Shown here one piece after another: positions 9,598 to 19,852 of a DNA stretch of 64,000 bases; position 1 is the first letter of the stretch, and each line of letters begins with the position of its first letter. This DNA comes from Bifidobacterium sp. 7101. GTDB lineage: Bacteria; Actinomycetota; Actinomycetes; Actinomycetales; Bifidobacteriaceae. Location of the stretch: assembly GCF_000499285.1 (NCBI RefSeq), contig NZ_AWUN01000007.1, forward strand, positions 1 to 64,000, given 5' to 3'. The translations under genes and the position numbers were made by a program. Below the pieces are notes generated by a model, which searched no databases, was not told where the DNA came from, and was given only the letters and a program-made list of their open reading frames with translations.

Positions 9598-11508
9598 TCA
9601 GAGTCGGTATACGAAACCCTCCCAGGGGGAGAGACGGCCGGTCAGCAGGGAGCTGGCAGTCTGCTCTGGTCGGTAGGTGGATATGAGGATTCGGTCGGGA
9701 TCCACCGCGCCAAGGGCCATGGAGGTGAATCCGGTCTGGTCCAGGCCCAGAAGTGCTGCGGTTTGAGGCGGCAGCGAGGCCCGTCGGCTGCTCAGGTTGA
9801 CCACAACCAGAAGGCGCTGGCAGGGCAGGGCGTCCAGAACGCTGGCAGCCTCGGGTCCCGACTTGGGTTCCGGCGCCTGGTCCAGGGAACGGGTGAATGA
9901 GTAGATCTGGTCAGCATCCGGATCCAGAAGAGTGAAGTCGCCGGCCGCCACGAGCGGATTGGTGTGACGCAGGCGAATCAGCTCCCGGTAGAAGGCCAGG
10001 ACCGAATCCGGGTCGCGCAGCTCGGTCTTGGCGTTGACCTTGTCCTTATTAGGGTTGACGGCCAACCAGGGCTCCTTGGGAGCGTAGGAAGCCGTGAAGC
10101 CGGCAAACTTGGTGGAGTCCCACTGCATGGGGGTGCGGGCGTTGTCGCGGCTCATATAGGCCAGGGCGGCCATCATGGACTCCGGATCCTGCTCGTGCGC
10201 ATGATCGACCCGCTGATGGTAGAGGTTGATGGACTCCAGATCCTTGTATTGGTCAAGGCTGATGAAGCCAGCGTTGGTCATGCCCAGCTCCTCGCCCTGA
10301 TAGATGTAGGGGGTCCCCCGGTGCATGTGCAGGAGGAGCCCCAGGGCCTTGGCCGAACGCGAGCGCAGTTCCTCGCTGGATGTGTCGCCCCAACGGGAGA
10401 CGATCCTGGGCTGATCGTGGTTGTCGAAGTAGAGGCTGGCCCATCCGGCCTTGGCCACAGCCTGCTGCTGCTCGTCCATGGCCGCCTTGAGCCGGGAGAC
10501 CCGGAAGGGGCGGATGTCCCACTTGCTGTCCCCGGTGTCAACCTCGGTCTGGGTGAAGAGGAAGAGCATATCCAGCTCATGGTTGGCCGGGTCGGTGATC
10601 TGCCCGCTGCGGGCAGGCGCCAGACTGGGAGCCTCCCCCACGGTCAGATAGCCCTGCCGGCCCTGGAAGACCTGACTGCGCATCTGCTGCAGGAACTCAT
10701 CCAGCCTGGGGCCGTCCACACAGAAGGGCACCGAGGATGAATACCCCTCGGGTCCTACAGGACCGTCGGCGATGGCCGAACCACTCTCGCCAGGCAGACG
10801 GCCCTCGGGGTCGACGGTCTTGGAGATCATGACGATCACATCCATGCGGAAACCGTCGATGCCCCGGTCCATCCACCAATTCATCATGTCAAAGACGGCC
10901 TGCCGGACCCGGGGGTTCTCCCAGTTGAGGTCAGGCTGCTTCTTGGAAAACAGGTGCAGGTAGTATTCGCCGCGCTGCGGATCGTACTGCCAGGCGGAGC
11001 CTCCAAAGTAGGACCCCCATTGGTTGGGCTCTGCGCCAGGAGTCCCCGGTTCGTGGCCGGCCTTGGCAGGGCGCCACCAGTACCAGTCGGCGTGCGGATC
11101 ATCCCTGTTGCGGGAGGCCTGGAACCAGGCGTGCTCGTCCGAGGTGTGATTGACCACCAGGTCCATGACCACCTTGATCCCCCGCTGGTGGGCCTGATCC
11201 AGAAGCTCGTCCATATCGTCCATGGTGCCGAAGATGGGGTCGATGTCCTGGTAATCGGCGATGTCATAGCCGTTGTCGTCCTGGGGGGACTTGTAGACCG
11301 GGCTCAGCCAGATCACGTCCACGCCCAGGTCGGCCAGGTAGTCCAGCCGTTGGGTGATGCCCGGCAGGTCGCCGTAGCCGTCGCCGTTGGTGTCCTGGAA
11401 GGACCGTGGGTAAATCTGGTAGACCACGGCATTGGCCCACCAGGGATTGGGGGTGGCTCCGTTGGTCCGCACCCGATCGGGCAGCTGCATGCGTTCTTCC
11501 TGGGTCAT
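9598..11508 (-). CDS. GH13 alpha-glucosidase / oligo-1,6-glucosidase
   Basis: The 636-residue cytoplasmic enzyme has the GH13 (beta/alpha)8 core: VYQIYPRSFQDTNGDG at the start, DLVVNHTSDEH, the nucleophile in GFRMDVIVM, the acid in VGEAP and the transition-state residue in FDNHDQPRI. The GFRMD-V and DNHD context fits the alpha-glucosidase/isomaltase group that splits short alpha-glucosides taken in by the cell. I start at the ATG at 11508, preceded by AGGAGG three bases upstream; a GTG four codons earlier is possible. It is the last gene of the run binding protein, permease, permease, glucosidase, 88 bp after the second permease, so it probably hydrolyses the imported sugar. Confidence 0.88.
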   Translation of the reverse strand: MTQEERMQLPDRVRTNGATPNPWWANAVVYQIYPRSFQDTNGDGYGDLPGITQRLDYLADLGVDVIWLSPVYKSPQDDNGYDIADYQDIDPIFGTMDDMDELLDQAHQRGIKVVMDLVVNHTSDEHAWFQASRNRDDPHADWYWWRPAKAGHEPGTPGAEPNQWGSYFGGSAWQYDPQRGEYYLHLFSKKQPDLNWENPRVRQAVFDMMNWWMDRGIDGFRMDVIVMISKTVDPEGRLPGESGSAIADGPVGPEGYSSSVPFCVDGPRLDEFLQQMRSQVFQGRQGYLTVGEAPSLAPARSGQITDPANHELDMLFLFTQTEVDTGDSKWDIRPFRVSRLKAAMDEQQQAVAKAGWASLYFDNHDQPRIVSRWGDTSSEELRSRSAKALGLLLHMHRGTPYIYQGEELGMTNAGFISLDQYKDLESINLYHQRVDHAHEQDPESMMAALAYMSRDNARTPMQWDSTKFAGFTASYAPKEPWLAVNPNKDKVNAKTELRDPDSVLAFYRELIRLRHTNPLVAAGDFTLLDPDADQIYSFTRSLDQAPEPKSGPEAASVLDALPCQRLLVVVNLSSRRASLPPQTAALLGLDQTGFTSMALGAVDPDRILISTYRPEQTASSLLTGRLSPWEGFVYRL

Positions 11509-11595
11509 GGTCCTCCTCACGAAAATTGGATTCCTGGGACTTCCTTGTTCTGTGACCTCTACTATAGGCTGCCCTAACTGCCTGTCCTTGCGGGG

Positions 11596-12495
11596 CTACT
11601 TGACAGCTCCCCTCATGACACCGCTGATGACCCACTTCTGTGCGAACAAGTAGACGATCAGGATGGGCGCCAGGGCCATCAGGTAGCTGGAGAATGCCAT
11701 CGGGTAGTTGGTGGCGAACTGGGAGCTGAAGACATACTGTGCCAGGGGAATGGTCTGGCTGGTCTGATCCGTCAGAACAATAAGCGGCATGAGGAAATCG
11801 TTCCAGGCCCAGAGGGCCGTGGTGATGGCGATGGTCGCATTGATCGGTCCCATCAGTGGAAAGATGATGGTCCAGAATATCCTCCAGGTGCCTGCGCCAT
11901 CAAGGCGGGCGGCCTCCTCAAGAGCGGTGGGAATGGATCGGATGAACCCCGTAGCGATGAAGAGGTTTGTGCCCAGGCCTAACACCACGTAGAGCAGAAT
12001 CAGGCCGGGCACGTTGTCCAAATGCCAGCTGCCGAACTGCTTGGCGATGGGAAGCATGACCACTGGGAAGGGGACGAACATGGCCGCAATGAAGAAGTAA
12101 TAGAGGAAGCGGAAGAAGCGCTTGTCCATATTCCTGGCCACTGCATAGGCCACGAAGGTATTGGTCAGCAGGGTGAGTGCCACTGCGCAGACCGTGACGA
12201 TGGCCGAATTCAGTGCAGCCTTGGGATAGTTGACCTTGTTCCAGGCATCGGCGAAATTGTGCCACTGCCAGGAAGAAGGCAGGCTGAAGGTTCCGGCCTC
12301 CGCAGGGGTCTTCAGAGCCGTGACCACGGTGAAGTAGAGCGGCACAAGAATCGTCAGGGAGAGCACAGCCACAGTGGCCGTCAGCCACCAGTTGACCCTC
12401 TTGAGGCGCGAGCCCGGGGATCCCCAACGCAGCCTTCCCCCTCTTTCTGATGATTGTGCCGATGTCTGCGGTTGCATAAGCGCTGTCTGTGCCAT
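11596..12495 (-). CDS. ABC sugar transporter permease, MalG type
   Basis: The 299-residue protein has six predicted membrane segments after a cytoplasmic N-tail, and the EAA loop reads EEAARLDGAGTWRIFWTIIF, which docks the ATPase. The sequence belongs to the carbohydrate-uptake CUT1 inner membrane proteins. It starts one base after the stop of the MalF-like gene, so the two are co-translated. No ATPase gene is near; in this group a shared MsmK-like ATPase encoded elsewhere normally serves several importers. Confidence 0.9.
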   Translation of the reverse strand: MAQTALMQPQTSAQSSERGGRLRWGSPGSRLKRVNWWLTATVAVLSLTILVPLYFTVVTALKTPAEAGTFSLPSSWQWHNFADAWNKVNYPKAALNSAIVTVCAVALTLLTNTFVAYAVARNMDKRFFRFLYYFFIAAMFVPFPVVMLPIAKQFGSWHLDNVPGLILLYVVLGLGTNLFIATGFIRSIPTALEEAARLDGAGTWRIFWTIIFPLMGPINATIAITTALWAWNDFLMPLIVLTDQTSQTIPLAQYVFSSQFATNYPMAFSSYLMALAPILIVYLFAQKWVISGVMRGAVK

Positions 12496-12496
12496 C

Positions 12497-13435
12497 TCAG
12501 ATCTTCTCCCCTCTTCTGGAAATGCCCAGCTGGATGAACGCGATCACAGCCAGGACGATGAAGAACATGACCGCGTTGGCTGTCTGGTAGGCGTACTCGC
12601 CTCCGGTAAGACCGCCCTTGTAGATGAGGTAGGTGACTGTTTCGGTCTTCGAATCGGGTCCTCCTGCGGTCAAGGCCACCACCTGATCGAAGGTGTTGAA
12701 GGCATTCTTCAGAGTCAGCACCAGGTTGATGGTGAAGAATGGGCCAATCAAGGGGAAGGTGATCCTCCAGAATTTCTGCCACTCGTTGGCGCCATCAATG
12801 GATGCGGCCTCATAGACCTCTGAGTCAATGGTCTGCAGACCCGCCAGATATATCAGGGTTGAATAGGCCACCGCCTGCCAGACCGAGAGGAAGACGATGG
12901 GGATCCATGCATAGCGCTCGCTGGTCAGCAGGGATTGGGAGAGCCAGCCGATGCCCAGGGCCTTGCCAAGAGCCGGCAGGGGCGTCATGAAGATGTATTT
13001 GAAGACATAGCCGATGACCAGAACCGAGAGCGTGTAGGGGATGAAATAGATGACCCGGAACCCGTTCTTGAAGGCGATTTTCCCATTCAGCGCCACCGAG
13101 ATGAACAGGGCGATGAAGTTGACCAACAGGGTGATCAGAATGGCAATCAGCAGAGTGAACAGGTAAGCATGACCCACACGGCCGTCACGGAAGAGGGCGC
13201 CGTAATTCTTGAAGCCAATCCATGAGAAGCGCCCATAACCCTGGGAATTCGTGAAGGAGTAGGCCACACCCTGGAGGAAGGGCACATAGAGGAAGAGCGT
13301 GAAGATGAGTGCCGCAGGGACCGCCATCCAGTAGAAGGCGCGGTCCACCTTGCGATTGGAGAACCTTGAAGGCCGCTTTCTGGCCTTGGCTGTTGCGTCA
13401 GCGGTACGGATGCCGACGACCTTGGATTGTGCCAT
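12497..13435 (-). CDS. ABC sugar transporter permease, MalF type
   Basis: The 312-residue permease has six membrane segments and an EAA loop (YEAASIDGANEWQKFWRITF). I start at MAQSKVVGIRTA, where AAAGGTCAGGA lies upstream; a possible earlier start at 13459 overlaps the stop codon of the binding-protein gene. It forms the channel heterodimer with the next permease and receives substrate from the lipoprotein encoded upstream. Confidence 0.88.
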   Translation of the reverse strand: MAQSKVVGIRTADATAKARKRPSRFSNRKVDRAFYWMAVPAALIFTLFLYVPFLQGVAYSFTNSQGYGRFSWIGFKNYGALFRDGRVGHAYLFTLLIAILITLLVNFIALFISVALNGKIAFKNGFRVIYFIPYTLSVLVIGYVFKYIFMTPLPALGKALGIGWLSQSLLTSERYAWIPIVFLSVWQAVAYSTLIYLAGLQTIDSEVYEAASIDGANEWQKFWRITFPLIGPFFTINLVLTLKNAFNTFDQVVALTAGGPDSKTETVTYLIYKGGLTGGEYAYQTANAVMFFIVLAVIAFIQLGISRRGEKI

Positions 13436-13455
13436 GACTGAGTCCTGACCTTTCA

Positions 13456-14754
13456 TCATTGGAAGTTCCTTGCCTGGACCTTGTCCCATTCGTTCTGCAT
13501 GGAACCGATGAAGCCGTCCACATCCCCCTTGGTGACCATGGTCTGCAGATAGCCGCCGATATTGATGGAAGAGGGGATGTAATGGTCGCAGAAGTCGGCC
13601 AGGCGGTTCTGTTGGAAGAAGGGAAGAACCCCGTTCAGGGCCGGATCACCTGCCTCCACCTTCCTGGTCGGCGTGAAGGCCGTCTGGGCCTTTGCATATG
13701 TGCGCAGCTGCTGGGGCTGCATCAGATAGCGGATCAGCCGCATGGCCTCCTTGGGATGCTTGGTGGTGGCACCCATGGTCAGCATGACATCGTCGCCAGC
13801 CGTCAGTATCTGCTGGGAGGGGGAATCGTTGGCCGGCATCTGGGCGAATCCGAGGTCCACATCCGGATCGATCATCCTGATTTGCGGTATGGCGTATGTT
13901 CCCAGGGGAAGGATCGCCACCTTGCCCTTGGCCATGTTTTGGGTGCCCTGCTGGTAGGTAACGCCCTTGTCGCCAGTGGAATGGCTGAAGAGCTCGACCT
14001 CTCGCCGAGCCGGCTGTGTCCACAGGGTCTTGAAATCGGTTTTCCCAGCCAGAAGATCCCGGTACCTGCTCTCGGGGACCAGAGTCCCCGCCAGTGATGC
14101 CAAGGGGGCCTGGGCGGTCCAGGAATCGGAGAGGGTGCCCTGCACAGGTTCGATGCCCTGGTCCTTGAACCTGTCCATGACTGCCGTGAACTCCGACCAG
14201 GTGCGCGGCGGATTGTCAGGATCGACCCCTGCCTTTCGCCAGAGCGTCTTGTTGTATATGTAACCGCTGGCGTTGCCGGCAAAGGGCAGACCATACAGGC
14301 GCTTGGCCGAGGGATCCCTGGTCTGGACCAGATTCCTGGCTATCGACACCATGCCCGGATTGAGCTCCTTGACCAGGGGATCATCAGTGAAATCATGAAA
14401 GACCCCGGATGCCGCGAACATGCCGAAGCTGATATCACCGTTGAAGGTGATGACGTCGGGCACCCGGTTTTTAACCAGACGGGTGCGCAAATCCGTCTGG
14501 GCGTCGGCCGAATTGTTGATGTTCACCCTGATGTCGGGATTCTCCTTCTCGAATTGTGCCACCATGGCCTTGAACTGGTCAGCGGCCTCGAACTTGAACT
14601 GGAAGAAGTCCAGAGTGACCAGGCCTGAATCCGCGGAGCCGCAGCCCGCCATGGCCACGAGAGTCAACAGAGCCAGGAATGAGGCGACTCCGTTGCGGAC
14701 CCAGGCCGATATTCGGCCAAGCCCGGATCCTTTCCTACTGCCGATATCCTTCAT
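13456..14754 (-). CDS. extracellular sugar-binding lipoprotein of ABC importer
   Basis: The 432-residue protein opens with a lipoprotein signal peptide: a basic start, a hydrophobic run and the lipobox VAMAGC, so the mature protein is anchored outside by its cysteine. The rest matches the large CUT1 binding-protein fold (MalE/UgpB type), with [17 protein letters not shown] and DVITFNGD near the ligand cleft. The start at 14754 follows AAAGGAG by six bases; the frame stays open upstream but without family resemblance. It heads the operon that ends with alpha-glucosidase, so an alpha-glucoside (isomaltose, maltose, sucrose-like) or raffinose-type sugar is the probable ligand (inference). Confidence 0.88.
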   Translation of the reverse strand: MKDIGSRKGSGLGRISAWVRNGVASFLALLTLVAMAGCGSADSGLVTLDFFQFKFEAADQFKAMVAQFEKENPDIRVNINNSADAQTDLRTRLVKNRVPDVITFNGDISFGMFAASGVFHDFTDDPLVKELNPGMVSIARNLVQTRDPSAKRLYGLPFAGNASGYIYNKTLWRKAGVDPDNPPRTWSEFTAVMDRFKDQGIEPVQGTLSDSWTAQAPLASLAGTLVPESRYRDLLAGKTDFKTLWTQPARREVELFSHSTGDKGVTYQQGTQNMAKGKVAILPLGTYAIPQIRMIDPDVDLGFAQMPANDSPSQQILTAGDDVMLTMGATTKHPKEAMRLIRYLMQPQQLRTYAKAQTAFTPTRKVEAGDPALNGVLPFFQQNRLADFCDHYIPSSINIGGYLQTMVTKGDVDGFIGSMQNEWDKVQARNFQ

Positions 14755-14856
14755 ATTTGGCTCCTTTACCATCTGCACGGGCAACTGTGACCTAGATGAT
14801 TCTGCGGACCAGCATAGGGTACCGGGATATTTCATTCCCAGCTTTGGCGAGTTCCT

Positions 14857-14872
14857 TTCGTTAAGAAAGTAA
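14857..14872. promoter_or_regulatory. operator-like site between the importer operon and the ROK regulator gene
   Basis: TTCGTTAAGAAAGTAA lies in the divergent promoter region. It matches TTACTTGGGAAAGTAA in front of the alpha-galactosidase gene at 12 of 16 positions, including an identical GAAAGTAA half. It is a plausible binding site for the adjacent ROK regulator. Confidence 0.45.
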
Positions 14873-14920
14873 TTAAGATAGGCTGTTCGGTACAGGGAGG
14901 TTTGTCCGTAAGGAGGCGCC

Positions 14921-16201
14921 GTGGCCGACAGAGACAACCAAATATCAAACCAACACGGGGATGCTGACCGTTCAGGGGAAGCACGGCCATTCCCAGCCTG
15001 GTTCACGGCCTCCAAATACACCCACCGCATCGCCGTCGAGATCCTCCAGCACGGTCCAATCTCCAGAGTGGCTCTGGCGCGGCGATTCAACCTGACCCAG
15101 GGCGCCGTATCGCGTATCACCAACGATCTGACCCATCTCGGAGTCATCCGGGAAGCCGGCACTCTACCGCAGGCAGACGAACCAGGAAGACAGGATGGCC
15201 GCAAGCATAGTTCCAGTAGCGTAGGCAGACCGCAGCAGGCCCTGGTCATCCGCCGGGAAGCCAAGACCTTCATTGGCATCAATCTTCACGGTGGCACTGC
15301 GCTGGCAACGGCGACGGACCTGGCCTGCCGACCTGTCGGCCGGTCCCACAGTCATCACATTCGACAGCGAAACCCAGGCCAGGTCGTAAGGATGCTGTCA
15401 GACCTAACCCAAGATTGCATGCGCGAGATCAGTCGGGCCGGTCTGCCCAGCCCCTCCGGCCTGGCCATCTCCCTGGGCGGTCGGGCGGAGCAAGACAGAG
15501 TCGTCACCTACGCCCCCTTCCTGCATTGGAGCGAACCCGTTGACCTTGCCACCCAGATGGAGAGCACATGTGATCTGCCTTGTCTGGTCTTCAACGATCT
15601 CGATGCCCTGGCCCTGTACGAAGGATGGTTTGGCGAGGGCATCGGGCTGGACCGGTTCGCTCTGATCACCATGGGATCCGGCATCGGCTATGCCTTAAGC
15701 GAGCGCGGCATGCCCGTCTCCTCACCGGACGAGGGTTTTGGGCTGATCGGCCATCAGCTGGTGGATCCGGATGGGCCGGTCTGCTATCTGGGCCATCGTG
15801 GCTGCGCCCAGTGCCTGACTACAGGATCCCTGGCTGAGCAATACTCGCATGCCATCGGACAGGCTGCCAGCTTTGACAAGTTGGTCAAAGACCTGGAGGA
15901 GGACATGCCGCAGGCGGAGACCCTGCTCAATATGACCGGTTATCGGCTAGGGGTGTTGATCGCCCTGGTGGCCAACGTGGCCCTGCCCGACAAGGTCCTG
16001 GTGGGCGGGGAGACTTCTTATCTGATGAAGAGATGCATCGAATCCGTACGCAAGGGCACAGCCTCATTCCGCCACAGCCAGATGGTCGAGGTCCCCGTGA
16101 AGATCATCGATGGCGACTGGCTCCGTTGGGCCCAAGCCCCCGCAGCCAGAGCAATCGCCCGGTATCTGCAGGGTCCCGAAGAGGCCGATAAGCCCGAATA
16201 A
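14921..16201 (+). CDS. ROK-family transcriptional regulator of the alpha-glucoside/galactoside locus
   Basis: The 426-residue protein combines an N-terminal winged helix-turn-helix ([20 protein letters not shown], near residues 47-66) with a ROK sugar-kinase-like domain. The ROK zinc-site region reads [11 protein letters not shown]. Proteins of this NagC/XylR type repress sugar genes and let go when a sugar or sugar phosphate binds. The start is GTG at 14921 with AGGAGG five bases before it. It is divergent from the importer operon and convergent with the alpha-galactosidase gene (22 bp apart), so it is the natural candidate to control both; operator-like sites lie at both promoters. Confidence 0.85.
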   Translation: MADRDNQISNQHGDADRSGEARPFPAWFTASKYTHRIAVEILQHGPISRVALARRFNLTQGAVSRITNDLTHLGVIREAGTLPQADEPGRQDGRKHSSSSVGRPQQALVIRREAKTFIGINLHGGTALATATDLACRPVGRSHSHHIRQRNPGQVVRMLSDLTQDCMREISRAGLPSPSGLAISLGGRAEQDRVVTYAPFLHWSEPVDLATQMESTCDLPCLVFNDLDALALYEGWFGEGIGLDRFALITMGSGIGYALSERGMPVSSPDEGFGLIGHQLVDPDGPVCYLGHRGCAQCLTTGSLAEQYSHAIGQAASFDKLVKDLEEDMPQAETLLNMTGYRLGVLIALVANVALPDKVLVGGETSYLMKRCIESVRKGTASFRHSQMVEVPVKIIDGDWLRWAQAPAARAIARYLQGPEEADKPE

Positions 16202-16223
16202 ATCGGGAAACGGCTCGACGGAT

Positions 16224-18476
16224 TCAGATACGGCTCGCCTCAAAGATCACCGCCTCCGCCGGGTGAATGACCGGCGGCCGGATTCCTTGAGCGCCCAAGG
16301 CCGCACCCGGGAGGACCGCCCCTTGGGGACACCACCAGGCCAGAGGACTTTGCCCGTTGCCGATCCGATCCAGGTCACGGCAGACATCCAAGGGCCTGAT
16401 CCGGTAATCAGCACTGGGATCCAGGCCGGGAAGCGCCAGAGTCTGCGGGGGGTAATTGGCCGAAGATGTCAACTGGGTGAATCGGTAGAGCGCCTGCGAG
16501 CCGTCAGCAGAGACCACCCCGTCCAAGCGGACTGCCGGGTCGGGTGCGTCGCCATGTACTACATGACCGGTGTGCAGCATATGCCGCCACTGCTTATACA
16601 GATCAATCCAGCGCCCCAGCTCAGTCAGCTGATCCTGGGGCACGGCAAGCAGGTTCCATTCCACACCCATATGGCCGAAGAAAGCCATGGCCACACGCAG
16701 ATCGAGCGAGGTGGCACGGCCGGTGGAATGGGCCGGGGAGTCGCCCACATGTTCACCCATCATCTCCGGAGGCACCAGCAGGGATGTGTACCGCTGGATG
16801 TCGGCCCGCTCGACGGGATCCACGCAGTCCGAGACCCAGACCCTGTCGGCATATTCCAATACGCCCAGATCGATGCGTGCGCCCCCTGAAGCGCAGGACT
16901 CGATCTCCAAACCGGGATGCCTGCTTTTCAGGTCGCGCATGATTCCATAGACCGCCTCGGTCTGCGCATGCACGGCAGGACGTCCCGACCGGGGAGAGCA
17001 GGCTTCGGTCACATAGCGATTGTGATCCCACTTGATGTAGTCGATGCCCATAAGCGTAATGAGCGAGTCCATGGCCTCGAACACATGGGCATAGGCATCG
17101 GGGTTGGTCAGATCCATGACCTGCTGGTTGCGGCCTTCGACAGGCAACCGGGAAGGCCCGGGGGACATGACCCAGTCGGGATGATCGCGAAAGACGTTTG
17201 AGTCCGGACAGATCATTTCGGGCTCGAACCAGAGGCCGAATTCCATTCCCAGCTGATGCACCCTTGCGGCCAGGGCTTCCAGGCTCCTAGGCCCTTCAGG
17301 CCATACCTGCCGATCGATGGACCAGTCCCCCAGCCCGGACTCATCCGAACGCCTGCCCTGGAACCACCCATCATCAACGACAAAGCGCTCCACACCTATA
17401 TGGGCGGCCTGGTCAGCCAGGGCAGCCAGCTTGTCATAGGACTGGTCGAAGTAGACCGCCTCCCAGGTGTTCAGCGTGACGGGCCTAGGACGTGAGGCCA
17501 AGCCAGGATGCAGGGACCGCAGGAAAGCATGATACCTGTGGGCCGCCTGGTCCAGTCCCTTGCCACGGGAACCATAGAGCCAGGGCGTGGAATATACCTG
17601 CTGGTCGGAATGACCGTCAACAGGAGGAAGCGTAATCTCCCCGGCCATCAGAATCTCGCCGCCGCCCAGCAATGCGGAAGCTGAAGGAATCCGCTCGGCG
17701 CTGAGCAGGCCATTGCCACTCCAGCCCAAGTGGACCGTGTATACCTCATCATGCTCGAATCCGAACCCGGGTCGGCCCGCACACATGACCAGTGAGGAGT
17801 CAAAATCCGGTCGGCCCACCAGGCTTGAACGCTCCAGACGGCCTACGGTCAGTGGCTGACGTTGCGGACTGCGCTCGCGCAGGTGGTGACCGGTGGTGGT
17901 CAGAATCTCGGTTGCCTCGGCCGGCAAGGGGAAAGCCAGCTCCAAGCCGTTGACATCCAGATCTCTGACCCTATCCAGGTTGAACAGGTCTGCACGCTGC
18001 CTGACAAGACCGGACGGGAGCACCTGGCAATGCCAGATCAGTCCCACACCCTGGTCCCGGTCACAGGCCCGAACCTTCAGCGTCGGAACAGCGGAGTCGT
18101 CAGGCCGAACCGAGTCTGCACCCAGATCGACTGATTCGACTTGGAAGCAACAAAAGACCTCAACACCGCCGCGGCAGATGCGCAGTCGGAGCTGTCCGGT
18201 CCACGCCTCGGACTGGGTCGGGAGGATGCTGGGCCAGGCCGTCAGGTCCAGTCCTCCTGATACCCGCTGCGGGGCTAGAGCGTCGTAGGAACCCAGAAGG
18301 GCTTGCGGATCGGCCACTGGATCGCCCCAGTGAACTATTCGCGGCAGACCCTTCCCCGGGAAGAGGACAGCAAGGGACAGCCCGGACTGTTCCATGTAAA
18401 CCAGCCTGAGGGGAACCCCCAGATTCGATTTGCTCTGATAGGACCCCATCCTTGGGCCGCCGCGATGATCCTCCAT
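16224..18476 (-). CDS. GH36 alpha-galactosidase
   Basis: The 750-residue enzyme removes terminal alpha-galactose from melibiose, raffinose and stachyose. The GH36 hallmarks are present: VDDGWFQGRR, the nucleophile aspartate in YIKWDHNR, ESCASGGARIDLG and the acid/base aspartate in WVSDCVD. There is no signal peptide, so it works on imported sugars. I chose the ATG at 18476 because GGAGG lies four bases upstream; the frame continues 16 codons further. Its length equals the usual tetrameric bacterial class. It lies beside the ROK regulator and probably shares inducer control with the importer/alpha-glucosidase operon: raffinose cleaved here would leave sucrose. Confidence 0.92.
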   Translation of the reverse strand: MEDHRGGPRMGSYQSKSNLGVPLRLVYMEQSGLSLAVLFPGKGLPRIVHWGDPVADPQALLGSYDALAPQRVSGGLDLTAWPSILPTQSEAWTGQLRLRICRGGVEVFCCFQVESVDLGADSVRPDDSAVPTLKVRACDRDQGVGLIWHCQVLPSGLVRQRADLFNLDRVRDLDVNGLELAFPLPAEATEILTTTGHHLRERSPQRQPLTVGRLERSSLVGRPDFDSSLVMCAGRPGFGFEHDEVYTVHLGWSGNGLLSAERIPSASALLGGGEILMAGEITLPPVDGHSDQQVYSTPWLYGSRGKGLDQAAHRYHAFLRSLHPGLASRPRPVTLNTWEAVYFDQSYDKLAALADQAAHIGVERFVVDDGWFQGRRSDESGLGDWSIDRQVWPEGPRSLEALAARVHQLGMEFGLWFEPEMICPDSNVFRDHPDWVMSPGPSRLPVEGRNQQVMDLTNPDAYAHVFEAMDSLITLMGIDYIKWDHNRYVTEACSPRSGRPAVHAQTEAVYGIMRDLKSRHPGLEIESCASGGARIDLGVLEYADRVWVSDCVDPVERADIQRYTSLLVPPEMMGEHVGDSPAHSTGRATSLDLRVAMAFFGHMGVEWNLLAVPQDQLTELGRWIDLYKQWRHMLHTGHVVHGDAPDPAVRLDGVVSADGSQALYRFTQLTSSANYPPQTLALPGLDPSADYRIRPLDVCRDLDRIGNGQSPLAWWCPQGAVLPGAALGAQGIRPPVIHPAEAVIFEASRI

Positions 18477-18578
18477 GACACCTCCGCCATAAGCCCGACG
18501 ATGTCGTTTGCCGACATTGAACAATTAGGCTCCATGCTAGGGACCCGCGGCTAACTTGTCTGGAAGGGCGTGTTTTTC

Positions 18579-18594
18579 TTACTTGGGAAAGTAA
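18579..18594. promoter_or_regulatory. palindromic operator-like site upstream of alpha-galactosidase
   Basis: TTACTTGGGAAAGTAA has perfect six-base arms (TTACTT/AAGTAA) around GGGA. It lies about 100 bp before the alpha-galactosidase start and resembles the site at 14857-14872. Confidence 0.5.
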
Positions 18595-18625
18595 TTCATG
18601 GAAATCTGCTCAGCGACCGTTCACA

Positions 18626-19600
18626 TCACCCCTGATCGGCCTGCTCCTCATGGTGGACACGGAAGGCCAGCTCAGCCAGATGGACGCCATGGGTCAGGAA
18701 CTCCTGGGTCCGGCAGACGTAGTCATGCTCGCGGCCCAGGCGCGCCAGGTAGCCGTTGATGTAGTCCACCTCTGTCGGACGGCCCTTGGACATGTCCTGG
18801 TACATGGAGGGGTAATGAAGCGGATTGCCTATGCGGCTGACATAGTCCACCTCGTCCAGGGTCTCCTGGCGGGTCTGGATCAGCTGCTTGCCGGCCCGCT
18901 CGCAGGCGTCATAGGCCTCGTCGATCAGCTGGCGGGACATGTCCTTGGCGCCCGGGTAGGAGACGAACTGGCCCATGGTGATCTGATACATGGTGCAGAT
19001 GGTGTTGACCACTGAGTTGAAGATGATCTTGGCCAGGCAGGTACCCTCGAAGTTCTCGGTCAGGATGGGGTTGAGATTGGCAGCCTTGAAGTCCTCGGCC
19101 ATCCGGCGCTCCAGGTCGGTGGTCTGCTCGGTCATGGCGCACAGATGCACGGAACCAGCCCCAGGCTTGCCGATGAAGTCCACATCGCCGGGCCCGTTGA
19201 GGACTGTGCCGATCATGGCCGTGCCGCCGTAGATGCGCTCCTTGGGGAAGTACTTGAGCAGCTTGTCGAAGTGACCCCAGCCGTTCATGGCCGAGTAGAC
19301 CACCTGATGGTCGCGGAAAAGCGGCGCGCAGCGCTCCAGGATCCCCTCAAGCTGCATCTGCTTGACCATGACAATCCAGACGTCGGGGTCGCCCTTGTAG
19401 TCCTCGGGGGTGTAAATGTTGACGGGCACCAAATGCCGATTCTCGTGATCGCGGGAGACGTAGACGCCTCCCTGGTCATGAACCTTGTCAATATTGGGCA
19501 TCCAGGTATCCACGAAATCCACCTGCAGGCCGGCCTGCTCCTGCAGCAGCACACCCAGACGATAGCCCATGGCTCCGGCACCGATGACCGTATATCGCAT
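18626..19600 (-). CDS. ketopantoate reductase (ApbA/PanE) family protein
   Basis: The 324-residue protein begins MRYTVIGAGAMGYRLG, an NADP-binding Rossmann loop, and contains VKQMQLEGIL, SAMNGWG and the helical C-terminal domain with CLAKIIFNSVVNTIC, where the Lys and Asn match the PanE catalytic pair. PanE reduces 2-dehydropantoate to pantoate for coenzyme A. The family also covers paralogues of other function, and no pantothenate gene is adjacent, so the substrate is uncertain. The ATG at 19600 follows AGAGGG; 58 open codons upstream are unlike the family. Confidence 0.75.
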   Translation of the reverse strand: MRYTVIGAGAMGYRLGVLLQEQAGLQVDFVDTWMPNIDKVHDQGGVYVSRDHENRHLVPVNIYTPEDYKGDPDVWIVMVKQMQLEGILERCAPLFRDHQVVYSAMNGWGHFDKLLKYFPKERIYGGTAMIGTVLNGPGDVDFIGKPGAGSVHLCAMTEQTTDLERRMAEDFKAANLNPILTENFEGTCLAKIIFNSVVNTICTMYQITMGQFVSYPGAKDMSRQLIDEAYDACERAGKQLIQTRQETLDEVDYVSRIGNPLHYPSMYQDMSKGRPTEVDYINGYLARLGREHDYVCRTQEFLTHGVHLAELAFRVHHEEQADQG

Positions 19601-19852
19601 CGAAATACACCCTCTTAATTCTCTTGAACAGACGACACACCTCCGGGGACCGGCCCGGGGGATACCAAGCAGTATGCCGAGACGGCAGAAGGGAACCAAG
19701 GCAACGGTCGCATGGTGGACATAAGGGCCGGGATATGCGTTGATTTCTGCATTTTGGAGGACATGACCACACACGCGGACATCCTGCCATCCCGATGAGG
19801 ACGTCGACCTAGGCTGGAACCCATGCAGAAAGAGCAGAAAGGAGCCGGAGGG

